Shown here: piece after piece, positions 35,131 to 40,614 of the stretch
Numbering within the stretch: position 1 is the first letter of the stretch
Layout of the letters: each line of letters starts with the position of its first letter
Source: Gammaproteobacteria bacterium
Lineage (GTDB): Bacteria > Pseudomonadota > Gammaproteobacteria > GCA-001735895
DNA: 40,614 bases
Reading direction: 5' to 3'
Assembly (NCBI GenBank): GCA_018669845.1
Contig: JABHSO010000087.1
Span: 1 to 40,614 of the forward strand
The notes under the pieces: model-generated
The model's input: the letters and a program-made list of their open reading frames with translations, nothing else
What the model was told of the DNA's origin: nothing
Database searches by the model: none
Translations under genes and position numbers: made by a program

Positions 35131-35267
35131 TACACAATAAATTCATATTTCTTAAAGCTTAAAGATAAAAATTAACTTAAGTAAACTCAAGCACTTACCC
35201 TCTTTTGTTCTTTATAGAGCACTCTTCGCACCAGTTCAGAGCACTTAGTAAACAATCTACAATCACA

Positions 35268-35284
35268 GGCACTACTTTAGTGCA
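35268..35284. promoter_or_regulatory. NtrC-like binding dyad
   Basis: GGCACTACTTTAGTGCA contains the perfect palindrome GCACTA-CTT-TAGTGC, which fits the NtrC consensus TGCACYA-N3-TRGTGCA. Its centre is about 85 bases upstream of the predicted nirB start point and about 170 bases upstream of the opposite one, suitable distances for an enhancer. Confidence 0.7.
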
Positions 35285-35335
35285 TCAGAATATTACCAGG
35301 TATCTCTTTATTCCAAATATCAATAACTTATGACT

Positions 35336-35351
35336 TGGCACGATTACTGCT
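35336..35351 (+). promoter_or_regulatory. Sigma-54 promoter for nirB-nirD-nasA
   Basis: TGGCACGATTACTGCT (35336-35351, preceded by another T) has a perfect -24 box TGGCACG, a 4-base spacer and CTGCT as -12 box, one base off TTGCT. Transcription would start near 35362, 27 bases before the nirB ATG. Confidence 0.8.
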
Positions 35352-35388
35352 AAAGCCATAACCATATAGATTAAACATCGAGGACTAC

Positions 35389-37821
35389 ATGAAACAAAAA
35401 CTGGTACTTATTGGAAATGGAATGGCAGGCATAAGAGCCATTGAAGAACTGTTGAAATATGAAGCAGACTTATATGACATCACTGTAATCGGCTCGGAAC
35501 CACATCCCAATTACAACCGCATTATGTTGTCACCTGTTCTGGCAGGCGAAAAAAAGATCGACGATATCATTCTGAATTCTTATGAATGGTATAAGGAAAA
35601 TAGTATCGAACTGATTACCGGAGATACGGTTACCAAAATCAACCGCTTGAATAAGTCAGTTGAAACCGAAGCCGGGAAGATTTTCGAATATGATCGCCTG
35701 TTGGTCGCCACCGGATCCATGCCATTTATTATCCCGGTTCCCGGCGCTGATAAACAGGGTGTTATTGGATTCCGTGATATTCAGGATGTCGACACCATGA
35801 TCGATTACTCCAATAAACATAAAAAGGCCATCGTAATCGGTGGTGGTCTACTAGGACTTGAAGCAGCTAATGGTCTGATGAAACAGGGCATGGATGTCAC
35901 CACAGTACATTTAATGGATAGCCTGCTAGAACGTCAGCTCGATACCACTTCTTCAGCCATGCTCAAAACTTCTCTGGAAGAACGTGGTATGAAGTTTTTG
36001 ATGGAAGCACAGACTGCTGAAATTTTGGGAGACGATAAAGTTAGTGGCGTTAAGTTTGCCGATGGTAGCACTATTGATACCAGCCTGGTGGTGATGGCAG
36101 TAGGTATACGCCCCAACATAGCACTGGCTCAATCAGCCGGTTTGTATTGTGAGCGTGGTATCGTGGTAAATGACACCATGCAAACTTATGACCCCAGCAT
36201 ATATTCGGTGGGCGAATGTGTTCAACACCGAAATAATTGTTATGGACTGGTTGCACCATTATTTGATCAGGCCAAAGTGGCCGCCAATCACCTGGCCCAG
36301 GTAGGCATCGCACGTTATGAAGGTTCTATCACTTCAACCAAACTGAAAGTAACTGGTATTGATTTATTTTCTGCCGGTGAATTTAGTGAAGAAGAAGGTG
36401 ATGACATACTCATCATGCAAGATGCCAAAGAAGGTGTTTATAAAAAGTTGGTTGTTAAAGACGACATCATCAAAGGTGCGGTCATGTACGGCGACACGAT
36501 GGATGGCACATGGTATTTCCAGTTAATGCGTGAAAAAACCAATATCGCCGATTTTCGTAAAACCATTCTATTTGGACAACATGATCTGGGTGATACAGGA
36601 CATGGTGATGAAACACGAGTCATGTCATTATCGGACGACGCTGAAATCTGTGGTTGTAATGGTGTGTGTAAAGGTGACATAGTCAATGCGATCACCACTA
36701 AAGGTCTTTTCACACTGGAAGAAGTACAGGCGCATACTAAAGCATCATCATCCTGCGGATCCTGTACAGGTCTGGTTGAAGCCCTTTTAGCTTCTACCGT
36801 TGGTGAAGGTTATGACGATACACCAAGTGTTAAACCACTGTGTGGTTGCACCATCCATAGTCACGATCAGATAATCAATGCGATCAAGGATCATAAATTA
36901 AAATCCATGCAAGCAGTACGTGAGTTTCTAGAATGGAAAACACCCGACGGCTGTGCTGCCTGCCGCCCCGCTCTTAACTACTATTTATTAGCACGCTGGC
37001 CTGAAGACTATCAGGACGATGCACAATCACGTTTCATCAATGAACGTGCTCACGGCAATATCCAGAAAGACGGTACTTACTCTGTCGTACCAAGAATGTT
37101 TGGTGGACTAGTCAAACCGAATGAATTACGTGCAATCGCCGATGTCTGTGACAAGTTTGAAGTCCCCGAGATGAAGGTCACTGGTGGACAGCGCATTGAT
37201 ATGTTCGGTATTAAAAAAGAAGACTTGCCAGCCATGTGGAAGGATCTTTCGGACGCCGGTTTTGTATCAGGCCATGCTTACGGAAAAGCCATGCGTACCG
37301 TGAAGACCTGTGCCGGTAAAACCTGGTGTCGTTTTGGCACACAGAATTCCACTAGACTAGGCGTGAAACTCGAAGATTTAACCTGGGGTTCGTACATGCA
37401 GCATAAGTTCAAACTGGCAGTTTCAGGTTGCCCGCGTAACTGCGCCGAAGCAACCATAAAAGACTTTGGTGTTGTTTGTGTCGATTCCGGTTACGAGTTA
37501 CATGTTGGTGGAAATGGAGGTATTAAAGTTCGAGTGACTGACTTCCTATGTAAAGTAGATACAGAAGAAGAAGTTATTGAGTACTGTGGCGCCTTTACCC
37601 AAAAATACCGTGAAGAAGCTCATTATCTGGAAAGAACCGCACCATGGGTTGAACGTGTCGGTTTAACATCAATCAAGGAAGCTGTAGTCGAAGATACTGA
37701 ACAGCGTAAAGAGCTTTATGAGCGTTTCAAAGTCAGCCAGAAAATTTTCCAGGTAGATCCATGGAAAGCACGCGCAGACGGTGAAGCGTCACATGAATTT
37801 ACGCCATTGAAGATAGCCTGA
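35389..37821 (+). CDS. nirB: Assimilatory NAD(P)H nitrite reductase, large subunit
   Basis: Cytoplasmic enzyme of 810 aa that reduces nitrite to ammonia. Order: FAD-binding part (GNGMAGIRAIEEL, from residue 9), NAD(P)H-binding part (VIGGGLLGLEAA, about 149), a BFD-like [2Fe-2S] domain (Cys421, Cys423, Cys456, Cys459), a second one (Cys485, Cys487, Cys522, Cys525), then the sulfite/nitrite reductase ferredoxin-like domain and the siroheme/[4Fe-4S] domain with Cys641, Cys647, Cys681 and Cys685. GAGGA precedes the ATG. It is the first gene of the nirB-nirD-nasA operon behind a sigma-54 promoter. A short hairpin repeat follows it. Confidence 0.97.
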   Translation: MKQKLVLIGNGMAGIRAIEELLKYEADLYDITVIGSEPHPNYNRIMLSPVLAGEKKIDDIILNSYEWYKENSIELITGDTVTKINRLNKSVETEAGKIFEYDRLLVATGSMPFIIPVPGADKQGVIGFRDIQDVDTMIDYSNKHKKAIVIGGGLLGLEAANGLMKQGMDVTTVHLMDSLLERQLDTTSSAMLKTSLEERGMKFLMEAQTAEILGDDKVSGVKFADGSTIDTSLVVMAVGIRPNIALAQSAGLYCERGIVVNDTMQTYDPSIYSVGECVQHRNNCYGLVAPLFDQAKVAANHLAQVGIARYEGSITSTKLKVTGIDLFSAGEFSEEEGDDILIMQDAKEGVYKKLVVKDDIIKGAVMYGDTMDGTWYFQLMREKTNIADFRKTILFGQHDLGDTGHGDETRVMSLSDDAEICGCNGVCKGDIVNAITTKGLFTLEEVQAHTKASSSCGSCTGLVEALLASTVGEGYDDTPSVKPLCGCTIHSHDQIINAIKDHKLKSMQAVREFLEWKTPDGCAACRPALNYYLLARWPEDYQDDAQSRFINERAHGNIQKDGTYSVVPRMFGGLVKPNELRAIADVCDKFEVPEMKVTGGQRIDMFGIKKEDLPAMWKDLSDAGFVSGHAYGKAMRTVKTCAGKTWCRFGTQNSTRLGVKLEDLTWGSYMQHKFKLAVSGCPRNCAEATIKDFGVVCVDSGYELHVGGNGGIKVRVTDFLCKVDTEEEVIEYCGAFTQKYREEAHYLERTAPWVERVGLTSIKEAVVEDTEQRKELYERFKVSQKIFQVDPWKARADGEASHEFTPLKIA

Positions 37822-37830
37822 TTAAAATAT

Positions 37831-37860
37831 TGTAGGAAGTGGGGCTTTAGCCCCGCTTCT
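37831..37860. repeat. Short palindromic repeat between nirB and nirD
   Basis: An 11-bp stem (GAAGTGGGGCT at 37836-37846 with 37849-37859, one G-T pair) has only a 2-base centre, so the top opens to a small loop. The TGTAGGA start and GGGGCTTTAGCCCC core look like a common class of extragenic palindromes. It may stabilise nirB mRNA or lower downstream expression. Confidence 0.65.
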
Positions 37861-37884
37861 CCCAGAATTAAAGAGACTAAAATT

Positions 37885-38193
37885 ATGAGTAACTGGATAG
37901 AAATTGCAGCATTAAATGATATTCCACAACTGGGATCTCGTGTAGTAAAAACTGACACCATGAAGATTGCTGTTTTCCGCAATAGCAACGATGAAGTTTT
38001 TGCCATAAAAGATGAGTGCCCTCACAAACAAGGACCACTGTCTGAAGGCATTGTTCACGGTACTAGTGTCACCTGCCCTCTACATAACTGGAAAATCGAC
38101 CTGAAAAGCGGTGAAGCCATGGGACCGGATGAAGGTTGCACCAATGTATTCCCGGTTAAGGTAGAAGACGGCAAGGTCTACCTCGATCTGTAG
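37885..38193 (+). CDS. nirD: Nitrite reductase small subunit
   Basis: Rieske-fold protein of 102 aa, partner of NirB. The [2Fe-2S] motif is complete: CPHKQGPL (Cys45, His47) and CPLHNW (Cys64, His67). Its length is typical. The stop codon TAG lies one base inside the left arm of a palindromic repeat, so the element ends the gene. It lies 63 bases after nirB and 76 bases before the nitrate reductase gene. Confidence 0.95.
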   Translation: MSNWIEIAALNDIPQLGSRVVKTDTMKIAVFRNSNDEVFAIKDECPHKQGPLSEGIVHGTSVTCPLHNWKIDLKSGEAMGPDEGCTNVFPVKVEDGKVYLDL

Positions 38194-38255
38194 GGTGCGC
38201 CACGCGCACCATTATTAAAACAACCACGGTTTATGGTGCGCATGGCGCACCCTAC
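38190..38255. repeat. Dispersed palindromic repeat, copy 5
   Basis: Arms at 38190-38210 and 38235-38255, nearly perfect complements, with a 24-base centre. It overlaps the nirD stop codon and ends 14 bases before the nasA start, within the operon. The folded RNA would put a strong hairpin right before nasA translation. Confidence 0.88.
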
Positions 38256-38269
38256 GTCCAGAGTGAAAA

Positions 38270-40474
38270 ATGTTATTTGGTAGAACTCAAAAAAACCCGA
38301 TCAAAATGGCCGACAAGGGCATTGTCGAGTGGAAATACGCCACCTGTGGCTACTGTTCCACCGGCTGCTCCATCGAAGTTGGCTTGAATGAAGAAGGTAA
38401 AGCCGTCTCATCTCGGGGCGTGGCTGATGCCGATGTTAACCGTGGAAAACTGTGCCTGAAAGGCATCTTTGAACACGAACTTTTTGACTCTGCCGGTCGC
38501 GGTTTAAAACCTCTTATTCGTGACAACTGGCACGGTGAATGGAAAACAACAAACTGGGATGATGCACTGGATACCACGCATGATGAAATAAAACGTATTC
38601 AGGAAAAATATGGTCGTGACTCATTTGCCATTATCTCCACCGGCCAGATGTTAACCGAAGAATTTTACACCCTGGGTAAACTCACCCGGGGTCTGATCGG
38701 CACCAATAATTACGATGGCAACACAACCTTATGCATGGCATCAGCTGTATCAGGCTACAAACGCTCATTTGGTTCAGACGGCCCGCCCGGCTGTTATGAA
38801 GATTTTGAACACACCGATTGCCTGATCGCCTGGGGTTCAAATTTACCAGAACAACATCCTATTATTTACTGGCGTTTAAAAGAAGCCCAGGAAAAGCGAA
38901 AATTCCCACTGATCGTGGTTGACCCTCGTGTAACCATGTTGGCACAGTTCGCAGACATTCACTTACCCATCACACCGGGCACCGATGTGGTTCTACAAAA
39001 TTCATTAATGCACGTTATCCTGAATGAAAATTTACAGGATGATCAATATATTAAAGCCAATACCAATGGCATAGATGAATTACGTGCCGAAGTGGAAAAA
39101 TACGATCCAGTCACAGCCTCAAAAATCTGCGGTATCGATGAAGACACCATTCGCAGTGTTGCAAGATTATATGCAAATGCTGGTGCTGCCATGTCAATCT
39201 GGACCATGGGCATCAATCAGTCTACACATGGATCTGATGGCGTAGTGGGCATCAACAATCTGGCATTAATCACGGGTAATATCGGTAAACCCGGCAGCAC
39301 CAGTTTATCGATAACAGGTCAATGTAATGCGATGGGAACAAGAGAATGGTCATCCTGCTCCGGCCTGCCTAATTATCGCGCCCTTGAAAATGAGCAGGAT
39401 AGAAAAGAAATTGCTGAATTCTGGAATATCGATGAAGAATTTCTGCCGAAGAAACGCGGCATGTTTCAGACTGATATTTACCATGCTATTGAAACCGGAA
39501 AAATCAAGGGCATCTGGTTAATTGCAACCAATCCATTAACCTCTTTACCCAATTCAGAACGGGTTCGTCGAGCCATGCAAAAGCTGGAGTTTTGTGTGGT
39601 ACAGGATTGTTATGAAGATACTGAAAGTGCACAGTATGCAAACGTGTATTTACCTGCAGGAACCTGGGCAGAAAAAGATGGCGTCATGACCAATACCGAA
39701 CGTCGTATTAATGTTGTTAAACCAGTAGCTCAGCCACCCGGTGAAGCCAAACCCGACCTATGGGTTTTCAACCAGATGGCGAAACGTTTTAATAAAAAAG
39801 GAAAAGTAAACTTTCCAGAAAAAGCAGCCGATATTTTTCTTGAGATGGCTAGTATTTCAAAAGGACGCCTGGTCGATATTTCAGGCATGAGCCATGAACT
39901 TATTCAGGAAAATAGAGGTATACAGTGGCCTTACACAGAACAGCAGGTAAAAGCCAATGAACCTCCACCACAAGGCGGTAAACGCCTGTACACCGAAAAT
40001 ACAACTTTTCGTTATGCGGATGGCAAAGCAAAACTGATTCCTTTACCTTTTATAGATAATAACGAAGTACCTGATCAAAAATTCCCAATCTGGCTTAACA
40101 CCGGTCGCCTGGTCGAACACTGGCATGGCAGAACAAAGACTGGAAAAATTGGTAACAACAATAAATACAGTCCGATTCCGTTTATAGAAATCAACCCTGA
40201 TTTGGCAGCTGAGCTTGGTATTCAAAGGGGTGAATATGTTCGCCTGGTTTCACGACGATCGGATGCCTTGGTCATGGCAACACCGACCCAACGTGTTCCT
40301 AAAAACATGGTATTCCTGCCGTTTCATTTTCACGATTGTGCAAACCGTTTGACTCTGGGACTTTTAGATCCTCATTCCCGGCAACCCGCTTATAAACAAT
40401 CAGCCATTAGAATTGAAAGATTAGCTGATCAAAAAGCAGCTGCCAAGCTAAGTATGGAAATGAGAGCGTTCTAG
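38270..40474 (+). CDS. nasA: Assimilatory nitrate reductase catalytic subunit
   Basis: Cytoplasmic molybdopterin enzyme of 734 aa that reduces nitrate to nitrite. The N-terminal [4Fe-4S] ligands are Cys26, Cys29, Cys33 and Cys62 (CGYCSTGC and KLCLKG). Cys155 in NTTLCMAS is the likely molybdenum ligand. Later segments (WGSNLPEQHPI, DPRVTMLAQFADIHLPITPGTD, MGINQSTHG, LVEHWHGRTKTG) are typical of Nas/NarB. It ends without the BFD-like iron-sulfur domain found at the C-terminus of some NasA proteins, so it resembles the shorter NarB form. No reductase partner (NasB type) is in the window. The ribosome binding site is weak; ATG 38306 is an alternative start. Confidence 0.95.
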   Translation: MLFGRTQKNPIKMADKGIVEWKYATCGYCSTGCSIEVGLNEEGKAVSSRGVADADVNRGKLCLKGIFEHELFDSAGRGLKPLIRDNWHGEWKTTNWDDALDTTHDEIKRIQEKYGRDSFAIISTGQMLTEEFYTLGKLTRGLIGTNNYDGNTTLCMASAVSGYKRSFGSDGPPGCYEDFEHTDCLIAWGSNLPEQHPIIYWRLKEAQEKRKFPLIVVDPRVTMLAQFADIHLPITPGTDVVLQNSLMHVILNENLQDDQYIKANTNGIDELRAEVEKYDPVTASKICGIDEDTIRSVARLYANAGAAMSIWTMGINQSTHGSDGVVGINNLALITGNIGKPGSTSLSITGQCNAMGTREWSSCSGLPNYRALENEQDRKEIAEFWNIDEEFLPKKRGMFQTDIYHAIETGKIKGIWLIATNPLTSLPNSERVRRAMQKLEFCVVQDCYEDTESAQYANVYLPAGTWAEKDGVMTNTERRINVVKPVAQPPGEAKPDLWVFNQMAKRFNKKGKVNFPEKAADIFLEMASISKGRLVDISGMSHELIQENRGIQWPYTEQQVKANEPPPQGGKRLYTENTTFRYADGKAKLIPLPFIDNNEVPDQKFPIWLNTGRLVEHWHGRTKTGKIGNNNKYSPIPFIEINPDLAAELGIQRGEYVRLVSRRSDALVMATPTQRVPKNMVFLPFHFHDCANRLTLGLLDPHSRQPAYKQSAIRIERLADQKAAAKLSMEMRAF

Positions 40475-40539
40475 TAGAAACTATGAAGGACTGAAATCAA
40501 CTACTCTTAAGTTAACTCATACAAAAAGAGGAAAATGAG

Positions 40540-40614
40540 ATGACCGCAGTCCTTCAACAAAAAGATAGCACAATGAGCCACGTTTTATACCTGACTTTTG
40601 AATTAAGCAACAAA
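40540..40614 (+). CDS. 5' end of a probable IS110-type transposase (partial)
   Basis: Only 25 codons are in the window. GAGG lies 8 bases before the ATG. The reading VLYLTFELSNK resembles, from memory, the N-terminus of a subgroup of IS110-family transposases (LYLAFELSNxxWKLGF). The frame is cut by the window edge. An alternative is an unrelated cytoplasmic protein of the nitrate operon, but the text does not fit a known Nas component. Confidence 0.45.
   Translation, partial: MTAVLQQKDSTMSHVLYLTFELSNK

Larger units (their letters stand above)
35076..35388. other. Divergent promoter region of the nitrate locus
   Basis: This 313-base gap has no gene. It contains two opposed sigma-54 type promoters and one NtrC-like dyad, listed separately, plus scattered GCAC half-sites between 35190 and 35255. 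Confidence 0.7.

Noticed and set aside
35076..35135. Longer start of the nitrate transporter
   Set aside because: It would begin upstream of the predicted sigma-54 transcription start and lacks a ribosome binding site.
38190..38255. Palindromic repeats as integron or phage attachment sites
   Set aside because: The copies lie in both gene ends and gaps without an integrase, cassette structure or direct repeats.

Overview
The window reads as a chromosomal segment of a non-enteric gammaproteobacterium with moderate to low G+C. Supporting signs are an FklB-type isomerase, a full-length PpnN nucleosidase, a Bax-type glucosaminidase, a HisP/J/Q/M-type amino-acid importer, a NasA-NirBD nitrate assimilation locus with a phosphatase-kinase fusion beside it, and several families of short dispersed inverted repeats. 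I cannot name a genus. No rRNA, tRNA, CRISPR array or prophage is visible. The right edge appears to enter an insertion sequence.

Layout. 1-7.9 kb: an orphan small protein, a REC-PilZ regulator, a probable outer-membrane barrel, a ClC-family chloride protein, FklB, PpnN, a one-domain PqiA protein and a small membrane protein. 7.9-11 kb: a secreted OmpA-family protein with 15 calcium-binding type repeats, a small membrane protein and a DUF2164 protein. 11-14.8 kb: a ChrA-type chromate transporter, a GFA-fold zinc protein, a small cytochrome c and a Crp/Fnr regulator. 14.8-17.9 kb: a polar amino-acid ABC importer (minus strand). 18.1-19.0 kb: an AT-rich pair made of a double-glycine leader peptide and a CPBP-family membrane protein, which I consider the most novel locus here. 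19.1-24.4 kb: a tightly coupled operon of a membrane-fusion protein, an RND pump and a CbiX-like chelatase. 24.6-26.8 kb: a polysaccharide deacetylase and a Bax-like peptidoglycan hydrolase. 26.8-31.4 kb: two PAS-GGDEF-EAL cyclic-di-GMP enzymes. 31.7-40.5 kb: nitrate assimilation.

How the genes work together. The nitrate block is the clearest functional unit. A NarK/NasA-type transporter and a PP2C-kinase fusion run leftwards; nirB, nirD and the molybdenum nitrate reductase run rightwards. The space between them carries a sigma-54 type promoter pointing each way and an NtrC-like dyad between the two, so the locus is predicted to be switched on by nitrogen limitation. The c-di-GMP enzymes and the PilZ regulator belong to one signalling currency but are not adjacent. 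Dispersed 21-bp-arm palindromes occur at five places; in two of them the element supplies the stop codon of a neighbouring gene. Coordinates for starts were set by hand where a ribosome binding site or signal peptide argued against the longest frame.
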